DNA from: DUQW01 sp050953825
GTDB taxonomy: Bacteria; Bacillota_I; Bacilli_A; Acholeplasmatales; Acholeplasmataceae
DNA: 64,000 nt
Assembly (NCBI GenBank): GCA_050953825.1
Contig: JBMNNF010000009.1
Span: forward strand, 62,001-126,000
Direction: 5' to 3'
A program made the translations under genes and the position numbers. Of this stretch, positions 50,778 through 58,717 are shown in pieces (the stretch's first letter is position 1; each line of letters opens with the position of its first letter). Under the pieces are notes generated by a model. That model was not told the origin of the DNA. It searched no databases and worked only from the letters and a program-made list of their open reading frames with translations.

Positions 50778-51944
50778 ATGAAAAAAGAATCAAAAGCAAT
50801 TGCATTACATCGAAAATTAGGTGGAAAATACGAAATTAAACCAAGGAGTAAAGTGACTAAAGAATCACTGCCGCTTCTATATACACCAGGAGTAGCAGAA
50901 GCGTGTCTAGAAATTCATCAAAATCCTCATGAAGTTTATAATTTAACACGTAAAAGTAATACTGTTGCCGTAATTACAGATGGCACCGCTATCTTAGGTT
51001 TAGGAGATATTGGACCAGAAGCTGGACTACCGGTAATGGAAGGTAAAGCAATTTTATTTAAAGCTTTTGGAAATGTTGATGCGATTCCAATTTTGTTAAA
51101 TACAAAAGATACCGATGAAATCGTCCAAACAATTATTAATATCGCTCCATCATTTGGTGGTATTAATTTAGAAGATATTGCTGCTCCGCGTTGTTTTGAA
51201 ATTGAGCGTAGATTAAAAGATGCTTTAGACATCCCAATTTTTCATGATGATCAACACGGGACAGCAGTCGTTACAAGTGCTGCCGTGATTAATATATTAA
51301 GATTAACTAAAAAGACAAAAGATAACTTTAAAATCGTTATTAATGGAGCTGGTGCTGCTGGCATCGCAATTGCCAAACTATTACTTGAGTTAGGATTTAA
51401 AGAAATAATACTATGCGATAAGTCAGGAATTTTACATCCGAAAAATAATATTAATCCAGCTAAAATGGAAATTCACGATTTGACTAATCCTAATAAAGTT
51501 GAAGGAATGTTAGTTGATGCTATTAAAAAAGCTGATCTATTTATTGGAGTTTCAGCGGGAAATGTACTAACGACTGAAATGGTCAAGTTAATGAATGAAA
51601 AATCGGCTATTTTAGCTATGGCCAATCCAATACCTGAAATTCATCCAGACATTGCCAAAGCAGCTGGTGCCTATATTGTAGGAACTGGTCGTTCAGATTT
51701 TCCAAATCAAATTAACAATCTCTCAGTATTTCCTGGTATCTTTAGAGCTGCATTAGATACAAGAAGTACTACAATTAATAATGAAATGATGACAGCGGCA
51801 GCTAATGCACTAGCATACAGTATTACTGATAGTGAATTAAATCCTGAATATATTATTCCTAGTGCTTTTGATTTAGAAGCGCATAAAAAATTAATTGAAG
51901 CAGTCAAACAAGCCGCCATGTCTAGTGGAGTTGCAAGATTATAA
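50778..51944 (+). CDS. NAD(P)-dependent malic enzyme
   Basis: A 388-residue short-form bacterial malic enzyme, decarboxylating malate to pyruvate in the cytosol. Motifs: 'PLLYTPGVAEACLEI' (catalytic Tyr), 'GLPVMEGKAILFKAF' (catalytic Lys), 'NLEDIAAPRCFEIER' (metal ligands), 'PIFHDDQHGTAVV' and the nucleotide-binding 'INGAGAAGIAIAKLLL'. The length is that of YtsJ/MaeB without the phosphotransacetylase-like tail. The ATG at 50778 is preferred over a GTG at 50769 because of the GAGGTGG site. Cofactor preference cannot be told reliably. It may feed pyruvate and NAD(P)H for lipid synthesis. Confidence 0.94.
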   Translation: MKKESKAIALHRKLGGKYEIKPRSKVTKESLPLLYTPGVAEACLEIHQNPHEVYNLTRKSNTVAVITDGTAILGLGDIGPEAGLPVMEGKAILFKAFGNVDAIPILLNTKDTDEIVQTIINIAPSFGGINLEDIAAPRCFEIERRLKDALDIPIFHDDQHGTAVVTSAAVINILRLTKKTKDNFKIVINGAGAAGIAIAKLLLELGFKEIILCDKSGILHPKNNINPAKMEIHDLTNPNKVEGMLVDAIKKADLFIGVSAGNVLTTEMVKLMNEKSAILAMANPIPEIHPDIAKAAGAYIVGTGRSDFPNQINNLSVFPGIFRAALDTRSTTINNEMMTAAANALAYSITDSELNPEYIIPSAFDLEAHKKLIEAVKQAAMSSGVARL

Positions 51945-51947
51945 AGT

Positions 51948-52373
51948 ATGAAATATTATTTAGCCTATGGTAGCAATTTAGATTTAGATCATATGAAAAA
52001 AATATGTCCTAATGCTATCTTTTTAGGTATTACTAAAATAACAGGACTAAAATTAGCATTTCGGGGAGAACACTTAAGAAGTTATTTAACAGTAGTAATT
52101 GATAAAAGTAGTAGTGTGGAAGTCGGCATTTTTCAAATTACTAACCATTGTGAAAAAGCTTTAGATTACTATGAAGCATATCCTAATTTATACTTTAAAG
52201 ATGAAATTGAGTTCACTTATCATGGTCAAATCTTTAAAGGTTTAATTTATATTATGAGAGATAAATATAAATTTAATTTACCAACCAAAGAATATTTGGA
52301 TATGGTAATCAATGCGTTTAATTATCATAAATTAGATATTAATCCAATTAAAAAAGCATTAATAGAAAAATAA
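51948..52373 (+). CDS. Gamma-glutamylcyclotransferase-fold protein (AIG2-like)
   Basis: A 141-residue protein with the GGCT fold: the N-terminal 'MKYYLAYGSNLDLDHMKKIC' holds the YGSN substrate-binding loop, and 'LDYYEAYPNLYFK' provides the region of the catalytic Glu. Enzymes with this fold cyclise gamma-glutamyl amines or peptides, but many small bacterial members have unknown substrates. It starts 3 bases after the malic enzyme stop, so it is co-transcribed. No signal peptide. Confidence 0.85.
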   Translation: MKYYLAYGSNLDLDHMKKICPNAIFLGITKITGLKLAFRGEHLRSYLTVVIDKSSSVEVGIFQITNHCEKALDYYEAYPNLYFKDEIEFTYHGQIFKGLIYIMRDKYKFNLPTKEYLDMVINAFNYHKLDINPIKKALIEK

Positions 52374-52399
52374 ATAAACGCTCCATTGAGCGTTTATTT
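52372..52399. terminator. Bidirectional terminator between the GGCT gene and queT
   Basis: A 12-bp stem, AAATAAACGCTC (52372-52383) with GAGCGTTTATTT (52388-52399), four-base loop, with A/T-rich flanks on both sides. It overlaps the stop codons of both convergent genes. Confidence 0.88.
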
Positions 52400-52879
52400 G
52401 TTATTTTCTAATATTTCCCTAAGTTCAGTTGAATTTTTTAAAAATAAATAAATTGGTATTCCAAAAATAAATGTTACTACAAATTCACCAAGTGCAACAA
52501 AACCTACTGACTCCCAAAACGGATAGTCTAAGACAAACCATAGCATCCAACCAACAGCGAATGCGTTAATAATAGTGGCAAATATTAATGTCCACGCTTT
52601 TCTTCTAAATAAAATCATCAATAATCCAGCTACTAAAGTAGCGGTGGTGCCAATTGGAACATCGTATGCCGGTATTTCGCTAAAAAAATTAGATATAAAA
52701 CAACCGAGTGTCACTCCAATTAAATGTTTTGGTGAAAACAAAATTAAGATAACTAATATTTCGGAAATTCTAAACTGAACTACTCCAAATGATATTTCCT
52801 TAAATACAAGTGATAAAACTACATAAGCAGCAGCAATTATTGATTCTAAAGTTAAATCTTTTAACGTAAATTTTTTCAT
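52394..52879 (-). CDS. queT: QueT-family ECF transporter S component (queuosine precursor uptake)
   Basis: A 161-residue membrane protein with five or six helices and the QueT pattern 'EISFGVVQFRISEILVILIL', 'FSPKHLIGVTLGCFISNFF' and 'YDVPIGTTATLVAGLL'. QueT proteins are predicted S components for queuosine precursors (preQ1/queuine), used with the shared ECF module, as for RibU in this window. The ribosome site AGGAGA is weakly spaced and appears to be part of a pseudoknot leader that may be a preQ1 sensor. Together this supports salvage of a queuosine precursor. No que/tgt gene is in the window. Confidence 0.88.
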   Translation of the reverse strand: MKKFTLKDLTLESIIAAAYVVLSLVFKEISFGVVQFRISEILVILILFSPKHLIGVTLGCFISNFFSEIPAYDVPIGTTATLVAGLLMILFRRKAWTLIFATIINAFAVGWMLWFVLDYPFWESVGFVALGEFVVTFIFGIPIYLFLKNSTELREILENNK

Positions 52880-52925
52880 ATAAATCTCCTGTTTTATTTA
52901 TTGATTGGTTTCCTGGAGTACAATC
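52880..52925 (-). promoter_or_regulatory. Candidate preQ1-type pseudoknot riboswitch before queT
   Basis: On the minus strand the predicted transcript starts at 52925 with GATTG, a 13-base loop (TACTCCAGGAAAC), the complement CAATC, an A-rich tail (AATAAATAAAACA) and then GGAG, the ribosome site, which is complementary to CTCC in the loop. This is the H-type pseudoknot plan of class I preQ1 riboswitches, including the A-rich third strand. The loop and tail are slightly longer than in described examples and not every consensus base is met. Confidence 0.5.
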
Positions 52926-52931
52926 ATATAA

Positions 52932-52940
52932 ATTATAACA
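52932..52940 (-). promoter_or_regulatory. Extended -10 promoter of queT
   Basis: On the minus strand TGTTATAAT (TATAAT at 52937-52932). The start it predicts, 52925, is the first base of the leader's pseudoknot stem. Confidence 0.65.
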
Positions 52941-52974
52941 CATTACACAAAATAACACACTATTGACTTATTAT

Positions 52975-53003
52975 TTGAAATGAGATGATATTTATTATAA
53001 AAT
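52975..53003 (+). promoter_or_regulatory. Promoter of tRNA-Val and the small membrane protein genes
   Basis: TTGAAA (52975-52980), 17 bp, TAAAAT (52998-53003); predicted start near 53010, eight bases before the tRNA. Confidence 0.65.
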
Positions 53004-53017
53004 AATTAAGGTAAGTT

Positions 53018-53092
53018 GGACGCGTAGCTCAGGGGGAGAGCATCTGCTTGACGTGCAGAGGGTCAGGGGTTCAAATCCCTTCGCGTCCACCA
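53018..53092 (+). tRNA. tRNA-Val (anticodon GAC)
   Basis: A 75-base cloverleaf with CCA encoded. The acceptor stem GGACGCG pairs with CGCGTCC (53082-53088), the D-arm is AGCTCAGGGGGAGAGC, the anticodon stem TCTGC/GCAGA holds the loop TTGACGT (anticodon GAC, reading GUC and GUU), and the T-arm is AGGGGTTCAAATCCCT. The neighbouring membrane protein gene begins about 30 bases downstream without a terminator between them, so the tRNA may be processed from a shared transcript. Confidence 0.96.
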
Positions 53093-53122
53093 TTTTTATT
53101 TAGAAAAAAAGGAGAAATAAAT

Positions 53123-53560
53123 ATGAACCCTACTAATGCAAAAAGATATTCAATTATATCAATCGTTTTAAGTGGTGCGGCAATTGTTCTTAGTCTTATT
53201 CTTATCATAATACTTACTGGTTTAGTCATTAAACATTCTAACGCCCTACAACAATATGAAGTAACTGGAGTATTACCAGAAGACTTCCTAATTGGAGTAC
53301 TAACAACGTCTAGTATATTTACGGCATTTTTAGCGCCAATTGGAATCGCTTATTTAGTGTTTTACATACTATCAATTGTTGAAGCTTCAAAGATTACCGA
53401 AAGTAAAACTGTCTTTATTTTATTACTAGTTGGAATTGGGGTTAATGTCGTAGCACTTGTGGGATTAATTATGTTATTAGCCGAATCCCTTAAAGAATCT
53501 AAAAAACAAGCCGAAACTGCTAAACTGACTCCTGAAGAAATAAATGCTGAAATAGTATAA
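53123..53560 (+). CDS. Small membrane protein, paralogue 1
   Basis: A 145-residue protein with three or four hydrophobic segments (residues about 11-34, 56-84 and 96-116) and a charged C-terminus ('AESLKESKKQAETAKLTPEE'). The ATG at 53123 follows AAAAGGAGAAA; an upstream in-frame start would lie inside the tRNA and is rejected. The next gene encodes a protein of the same layout with similar segments ('KTVFILLLVGIGVNVVALVG' here, 'KTPFILLIIGIFSKIVAVVG' there). No family recognised; function unknown. Confidence 0.75.
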   Translation: MNPTNAKRYSIISIVLSGAAIVLSLILIIILTGLVIKHSNALQQYEVTGVLPEDFLIGVLTTSSIFTAFLAPIGIAYLVFYILSIVEASKITESKTVFILLLVGIGVNVVALVGLIMLLAESLKESKKQAETAKLTPEEINAEIV

Positions 53561-53572
53561 GAAGGAGAGATA

Positions 53573-54007
53573 ATGATGGATACTAAAAAAACACGTGTAT
53601 TTGCAATTATTTGTCTAGTAATTATTCCATTACTATTTATAATTCGAATTGTTACCACAACATTAACAATGCCACTCGTTACCGAGTTTCTAGAAAAGTT
53701 ACAAACAGAACCAAACACAATCGAAAATTGGGTAGCTTTTAGTGAAACTGTTACTAAAAAAACAGGATTTCTATCAACATTGAATTTTCTTTTAACAGTT
53801 CCATATTTTGTGTTTTTAATTATGAGTATTGTACAAGCGAAAAAAATTCAAAGTAATAAAACACCATTTATATTATTAATTATTGGAATTTTTAGTAAAA
53901 TAGTTGCAGTTGTAGGCTTGATATTATTATTAGTTGAAATTAAAAAGATTGAACAAAATCCAACTGATCGTTTTGACACTGAAACAGGGCAACCACTAAT
54001 CCCTTAA
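53573..54007 (+). CDS. Small membrane protein, paralogue 2
   Basis: A 144-residue protein with the same plan as its upstream neighbour: N-terminal hydrophobic segment (about 9-31), a hydrophilic outer loop, two C-terminal segments ('YFVFLIMSIVQAKKI' and 'IVAVVGLILLLVEIKKIE') and a charged tail. Twelve bases separate the two genes and GAAGGAGA precedes the start, indicating tandem duplication within one transcript. Function unknown. Confidence 0.75.
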   Translation: MMDTKKTRVFAIICLVIIPLLFIIRIVTTTLTMPLVTEFLEKLQTEPNTIENWVAFSETVTKKTGFLSTLNFLLTVPYFVFLIMSIVQAKKIQSNKTPFILLIIGIFSKIVAVVGLILLLVEIKKIEQNPTDRFDTETGQPLIP

Positions 54008-54038
54008 TAATACTAATTATTAATTACATATTTTTACT

Positions 54039-54069
54039 AAACAAACATCTTCGGGTGTTTGTTTTATTA
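54039..54069 (+). terminator. Terminator after the small membrane protein pair
   Basis: AAACAAACATC (54039-54049), the stable tetraloop TTCG, GGTGTTTGTTT (54054-54064), then T-rich sequence. Confidence 0.9.
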
Positions 54070-54075
54070 TATCCC

Positions 54076-54103
54076 TTGACATTATATGAGTAATTCATAT
54101 AAT
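54076..54103 (+). promoter_or_regulatory. pot operon promoter with a perfect operator-like palindrome
   Basis: TTGACA (54076-54081), 16 bp, TATAAT (54098-54103), the best housekeeping promoter in the window. A perfect 9-bp inverted repeat, ATTATATGA (54081-54089) and TCATATAAT (54095-54103) with a 5-bp centre, fills the spacer and the -10. A repressor bound there would exclude RNA polymerase. Confidence 0.75.
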
Positions 54104-54186
54104 AAAAGTGGTTGGTTTATTAAAATCAAACTTTTTGTTTAATTTTACTAAACTTAACTGTCTTATGGTATTATGGGGGTGTAATA

Positions 54187-55752
54187 ATGACAAAGATAAT
54201 TGAAAGTAAAGACACTAACAAAAAAATATTAGCATCTAAAAATAATGAAGTGATAGCGGAAAATGATGATATTGAATCTAAACCGCTAATTCAATTAATC
54301 GACGTTACTAAGGAATATGAAGGTAATGTTGTATTAAGAGGAATTGACTTAGAAATTCAATCTAATGAGTTTGTAACTTTATTAGGTCCTTCTGGATGCG
54401 GAAAAACTACTACTTTAAGAATCATCGGTGGGTTTGTTGATCCAAGTGATGGCGAAGTTTTATTTGATGGTGAAAATATCAATGATATACCAGCTCATAA
54501 AAGACCAACAAATACCGTTTTTCAACGTTATTCATTATTCCCTCATTTAGATGTTTTTGAAAATGTTGCGTTTGGATTGAGGGTAAAACCACGAGAATTT
54601 CAAAAACAACATGAAATTGATCTACTATTGGACGAGTATAAAGAATTGATTCGTAATGAAAAAGATCAAGCTAAAAAAAGACAACTAAGAAGAGAAGTAA
54701 CAAGAAAAGCCCAATTAATTAAAGATCCAAATTATGAATTAAAACAAGAAATTGAATTACTTGAAAATAAAATTAAAGCCTTAAAACAAGACCCTGAATA
54801 TTTAGAGTCTAAACGTAAAAATAAAGCCAAAGCTAACGAATTAAGAGATCAAATTGAAGAGATTCAACTTGAATTAAGAACTGTTTCTGCTCAAGATAAA
54901 GATTATCGCAAAATTAAAAAAGAAAAACAATCTCAAATTAAAAAATTAAGAGATGAAATTAGAGACTTAGATTTAAAAAAACATTATCAAAATGAAATCA
55001 AAAAATTACGTCGTCAATTTGAAACAAGAAAAACTAGAGAAAGAGCGTTAGAAGCTAAAGTATTACAATATTTAAAATTAGTTGGGTTACAAGGATTTGA
55101 ATCTCGTAGTATTGATAAATTATCTGGCGGGCAACAACAAAGAGTGGCCATTGCAAGAGCATTGATTAATGAACCGAAAGTATTATTACTTGATGAACCA
55201 CTAGCTGCTCTTGACTTAAAATTACGTCAGGAGATGCAATATGAATTAAAAGAACTTCAAAGAAACGCCGGAATTACTTTTATTTATGTAACTCATGATC
55301 AAGAAGAAGCCTTAACGATGTCTGATAAAATTGTGGTTATGAATAACGGTGAAATCCAACAAATCGGAACTCCTGAAGATATTTATAATGAGCCAATTAA
55401 CCGCTTTGTTGCTTCATTTATTGGTGAATCTAATATTGTTGAAGCGGTTATGTTAGATGATTACAAAGTGGAGTTTGATGGTTTAATTCATGAATGTGTT
55501 GATAAAGGTTTTTCTAAAAATGAAGACGTAGAAGTTGTCATTAGACCGGAAGATATCGATATATTACCGAAAGGTGAAGGTAAATTTAATGGGGTAGTTG
55601 ATAGTGTTGCTTTTAAGGGTGTCCATTATGAAATTGATGTTTTAACTAAATATCGGGCTTATACAATTCATACTACTGATTTCCATCCAGAAGGAGAAGA
55701 GGTTAGTATTACCTTTCAACCAGATGAAATTCATGTTATGGAGATATGGTAA
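54187..55752 (+). CDS. potA: Spermidine/putrescine ABC transporter ATPase with large coiled-coil insertion
   Basis: A 521-residue ABC ATPase powering polyamine uptake. Walker A GPSGCGKTT (K73), Q-loop 'NTVFQRYSLFPHLDVFENVA', signature LSGGQQQRVAIARAL (from residue 312), Walker B 'VLLLDEPLAALD' and switch His in 'IYVTHDQEEA' are complete, and a C-terminal TOBE-type domain follows. Compared with the usual length of about 370 residues, it has an insertion of roughly 140 residues (about 145-285) in the helical subdomain, very rich in Lys, Glu, Arg and Gln and probably a long coiled coil, plus a 30-residue N-terminal extension. Similar enlarged PotA proteins occur in mollicutes. First gene of potABCD. 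Confidence 0.93.
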   Translation: MTKIIESKDTNKKILASKNNEVIAENDDIESKPLIQLIDVTKEYEGNVVLRGIDLEIQSNEFVTLLGPSGCGKTTTLRIIGGFVDPSDGEVLFDGENINDIPAHKRPTNTVFQRYSLFPHLDVFENVAFGLRVKPREFQKQHEIDLLLDEYKELIRNEKDQAKKRQLRREVTRKAQLIKDPNYELKQEIELLENKIKALKQDPEYLESKRKNKAKANELRDQIEEIQLELRTVSAQDKDYRKIKKEKQSQIKKLRDEIRDLDLKKHYQNEIKKLRRQFETRKTRERALEAKVLQYLKLVGLQGFESRSIDKLSGGQQQRVAIARALINEPKVLLLDEPLAALDLKLRQEMQYELKELQRNAGITFIYVTHDQEEALTMSDKIVVMNNGEIQQIGTPEDIYNEPINRFVASFIGESNIVEAVMLDDYKVEFDGLIHECVDKGFSKNEDVEVVIRPEDIDILPKGEGKFNGVVDSVAFKGVHYEIDVLTKYRAYTIHTTDFHPEGEEVSITFQPDEIHVMEIW

Positions 55753-56585
55753 TGGGAAAGAAGAAATTAAGTGGTAAACAAAAAAGAAGTAATAGATTTA
55801 ATAATATATTAATCTCACCTTACTATCTAATATTATTTGCACTAATCTTAATTCCAATTTTGATTATGATATTGTATTCTTTTACGCAGGGTGAAAGAAA
55901 TAACTTATTCCAAATATCATTTTCACTTGATAACTATATCATCTTCTTTAAAAACTCCACTTATATGGGAGTGATGGGAAGATCGATTTGGTTAGCTATT
56001 TTAACTACAGTTATTACATTGGCTATTGGATATCCACTAGCTTACTTTATCACTTTTACTAAGCCAAGAACTCAAGCGTTATTAATCTTACTAATATCGG
56101 CACCAATGTGGATTAATTTAGTTATTAGAACGATTGCACTAAGACAAGTTGTTGATATGATTATTCCTCAAATATTAGGCACTAATTTAGCAATGACTGT
56201 TGGTTTAGTCCATGTGTTTTTGCCATATATGGTTCTACCAATATATACCGTTTTAGTTAAAATTGATCCTGGATTAATTGAAGCGGCCACTGATTTAGGT
56301 GCTTCTCGATTTAAAGCATTTATTAAAGTAACACTTCCATTATCATTATCTGGAGTGATGTCAGGGATTTTAATGGTATTCTTACCGGCAGCCACTACAC
56401 TAGTTATACCTAAATATTTAGGTAATACTGTATCTTTAGTTGGTACAATCATTGAAAGAATCTCAATTAACGAAGGTAAAATTGGATATGCCTCAGCTAT
56501 TGCCATCATCTTATCAATCATTATGATGCTTATGATTTTGGTAATTAAGAAATTTGATAAATTCAAGGGGGCAGAAAATGACTAG
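55752..56585 (+). CDS. potB: Spermidine/putrescine ABC transporter permease PotB
   Basis: A 277-residue permease with six membrane segments and the EAA loop 'LIEAATDLGASRFKAFIKVT' that contacts PotA. The start at 55752 overlaps the potA stop (TAATG) and has GGAG eight bases upstream; the ATG at 55746 is too close to that site. The last bases overlap potC by 8. It forms the membrane channel with PotC. Confidence 0.93.
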   Translation: MGKKKLSGKQKRSNRFNNILISPYYLILFALILIPILIMILYSFTQGERNNLFQISFSLDNYIIFFKNSTYMGVMGRSIWLAILTTVITLAIGYPLAYFITFTKPRTQALLILLISAPMWINLVIRTIALRQVVDMIIPQILGTNLAMTVGLVHVFLPYMVLPIYTVLVKIDPGLIEAATDLGASRFKAFIKVTLPLSLSGVMSGILMVFLPAATTLVIPKYLGNTVSLVGTIIERISINEGKIGYASAIAIILSIIMMLMILVIKKFDKFKGAEND

Positions 56586-57435
56586 GAAAGTTTTAAAAAA
56601 TTCATTTATTGGATTAATGCTTATTCTAATATATTTACCAATTGCTTCAATGGTATTATTTTCGTTTAATGCCCATAAATCGTTTACCCGATTTGGTGGA
56701 TTTAGTTTAAGGTGGTATGGCGAATTATTTAATCATAAAGAAATGATGGGTGCAGTAGTAACTACGATAATTGTTGCGATAGTCTCAACTGTAATTTCCA
56801 CAATTATTGGAACTTTAGCCTCAATTGCTATTTCTAGACAAAGAAAAGTATTGAGAAATTTAATTTTAAGTGCTAATAACATTCCAATTATTAATCCGGA
56901 AATTATTACGGCCATATCATTATCTGTATTATTTGGAATATTCTTTGTACCAAGTGGATATACAACAATGTTATTAGCTCATATTGCCTTTTCAACACCT
57001 TATGTAATAATTACTGTATATCCAAAGGTAATTAGTTTAGATCCGAATTTATCGGATGCAGCAGCAGATTTAGGAGCGACCCCTGTTCAGACATTAACTA
57101 GAGTTATTTTGCCGCAACTTAAAGTAGCGATTGTAGCTGGTGCTGCCATTGCATTTACAATGTCATTTGATGATTTTGTAATTTCATATTTCGTCAGTTT
57201 TGGTTCAAGCGTTAAAAATATCTCAATATATCTATACACACTAAAAAGAGGTATGGATCCTAAGATTAATGCCTTATCTACTTTAATTGTATTGGTTATC
57301 GGATTAAAAGTTACATACGATTATTTTATTAGTGGGACTAGAAAATCTAAGTGGATGAAAAATAGAACATTTGAAGAAGAACCATCTAATACGCTAATTG
57401 ATAAAAGCGAATTAAAAGAACGTTCAATTATATAA
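56578..57435 (+). CDS. potC: Spermidine/putrescine ABC transporter permease PotC
   Basis: A 285-residue permease with about six membrane segments and the EAA loop 'LSDAAADLGATPVQTLTRVI'. The start is ATG 56578 ('MTRKVLKNSFIGLML'), with AAGGGGG upstream inside potB; an earlier TTG is not needed. Typical PotC features are 'SFNAHKSFTRFGGFSLRWYG' near the N-terminus and 'SFDDFVISYF' near the C-terminus. Confidence 0.93.
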   Translation: MTRKVLKNSFIGLMLILIYLPIASMVLFSFNAHKSFTRFGGFSLRWYGELFNHKEMMGAVVTTIIVAIVSTVISTIIGTLASIAISRQRKVLRNLILSANNIPIINPEIITAISLSVLFGIFFVPSGYTTMLLAHIAFSTPYVIITVYPKVISLDPNLSDAAADLGATPVQTLTRVILPQLKVAIVAGAAIAFTMSFDDFVISYFVSFGSSVKNISIYLYTLKRGMDPKINALSTLIVLVIGLKVTYDYFISGTRKSKWMKNRTFEEEPSNTLIDKSELKERSII

Positions 57436-57453
57436 AAAGGGAGAAGATAAATA

Positions 57454-58566
57454 ATGAAAAAAATTAAAAGTTTGTTATTACTATTATTAATTGTGTTAAT
57501 GATTCCAAGTGTTGCCGCTTGTGATAAACGACCTAAAATTAGAATTTTAGCACCTGGCGAGTATATGTCAGATGAAACTATTGAATTATTTGAAGAAAAA
57601 TATGATATTAGAGTTGACATTGAAGAATTTGCTAGTAATGAAGAAGCCATTACCTTTTTAAAACGTGGTTTAGTGTATGATTTAATTATGCCAAGTGATT
57701 ACGCTTTAGAACAACTAATTGTTGATCATCCGACCATGATTGAAAAAATTGATTGGACTAAAATTAATGGATTTAATCCAAAAACTGATCTATCACATGG
57801 TTTAAAAGAGTTATTGGTTAAAATTGAAACTGAATCAAATCTAGATCTATTAGAATATGGTACTCCTTATTTTTGGGGATCAGTTGGAGTTTTATATAAT
57901 AAAGACGTTGTAACAACAGCTGATGTCAGTCAAGGTTGGGAACTACTAAGAATGGGACATAAATATAAAGTTGCATTTTATGACTCATCAAGAGATGCCT
58001 TAATGGCCGCTTTAACTTCACTTGGTTTTTCAATGAACTCAAATGTTAAATCAGAAGTAGATGCTGCCGAACAATGGATTTTAGAAGCTATCACTAGCAC
58101 TAGTACTGTTAAAAAATCAGTTGGCTATGTAACTGATAATATTTTTGATGATATTCCAAGTCAAGTTTATGATTTAGCGATGGCTTATACTGGTGATGCG
58201 GCCGAAATTATGAATCAGATGTATGAAGAAGAAACCGACCTAAATTTAGGATTTACCATGCCTGAAGTTGGAACTAATATATGGGTAGACTTTTTAGTGG
58301 TACATGCTGAAGGTAATAAAGATTTTGCCTATAAATTTTTGAATCACATTATGTCATATGAAGGAGCCATGGCTAATGCCAGAGATTTATTTTACATCTC
58401 ACCAAGAGAAGATGTTCGACTACAACAAATTCAAAACGCCAAGACAGATGATATTAAAACCTTATTTACTATTAATTTCAGACCACAAGATGATATCTTC
58501 AGATATGATCCGAAATCAAAAGAATTAATTGATTCTGCGTGGACTCGTCTGGGAACAAAACGATAA
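57454..58566 (+). CDS. potD: Spermidine/putrescine-binding lipoprotein PotD
   Basis: A 370-residue extracellular solute-binding protein anchored as a lipoprotein: signal residues 2-22 end in VAAC, Cys23 lipidated. The mature protein has the PotD pattern: 'ILAPGEYMSDETIELFEEKY' at the start, 'YDLIMPSDYALEQL', 'YGTPYFWGSVGVLYN', 'DSSRDALMAALTSLGFSMNS', and 'AYTGDAAEIM' with the acidic residues that bind the polyamine amino groups. It is the last gene of potABCD and is followed by a terminator. Confidence 0.94.
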   Translation: MKKIKSLLLLLLIVLMIPSVAACDKRPKIRILAPGEYMSDETIELFEEKYDIRVDIEEFASNEEAITFLKRGLVYDLIMPSDYALEQLIVDHPTMIEKIDWTKINGFNPKTDLSHGLKELLVKIETESNLDLLEYGTPYFWGSVGVLYNKDVVTTADVSQGWELLRMGHKYKVAFYDSSRDALMAALTSLGFSMNSNVKSEVDAAEQWILEAITSTSTVKKSVGYVTDNIFDDIPSQVYDLAMAYTGDAAEIMNQMYEEETDLNLGFTMPEVGTNIWVDFLVVHAEGNKDFAYKFLNHIMSYEGAMANARDLFYISPREDVRLQQIQNAKTDDIKTLFTINFRPQDDIFRYDPKSKELIDSAWTRLGTKR

Positions 58567-58570
58567 GATA

Positions 58571-58599
58571 AGAGCCGGGTTATCCGGCTTTTATTTTAT
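58571..58599 (+). terminator. pot operon terminator
   Basis: AGCCGG (58573-58578), loop GTTAT, CCGGCT (58584-58589), then a T-rich run. Confidence 0.88.
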
Positions 58600-58607
58600 T
58601 ATATACT

Positions 58608-58648
58608 TATTTAGAAAAGTTATTTATAGTACTATTTAGAAAAATTAT
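58608..58648 (+). repeat. Two 16-bp direct repeats upstream of feoA, candidate regulator sites
   Basis: TATTTAGAAAAGTTAT (58608-58623) and TATTTAGAAAAATTAT (58633-58648) differ at one base and start 25 bp apart. The second ends 8 bases before the feo promoter -35. They may be binding sites for an iron- or manganese-responsive regulator; they do not match a Fur box. Confidence 0.5.
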
Positions 58649-58656
58649 AATTTTGG

Positions 58657-58685
58657 TTGCATTGGTTTTTTAGTTCTCCTATAAT
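58657..58685 (+). promoter_or_regulatory. feo operon promoter
   Basis: TTGCAT (58657-58662), 17 bp, TATAAT (58680-58685); predicted start near 58692, leader about 26 bases with GAGGAGTG. Confidence 0.7.
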
Positions 58686-58717
58686 GGAATTAAGAATGAA
58701 GTTGAGGAGTGATGTAA

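Noticed and set aside
53048..53122. N-terminal extension of the small membrane protein into the tRNA
   Set aside because: It would translate tRNA-Val sequence; the ATG at 53123 has a good ribosome site and gives a plausible N-terminus.
54110..54135. Attenuator hairpin in the pot leader (TTGGTTT/AAATCAA followed by T residues)
   Set aside because: The stem is short, AU-rich and includes a G-U pair; too weak to support.
54166..54174. Second extended -10 (TGGTATTAT) directly before potA
   Set aside because: The start it predicts (about 54181) would leave the ribosome site out of the mRNA; the TTGACA/TATAAT promoter upstream is far better.
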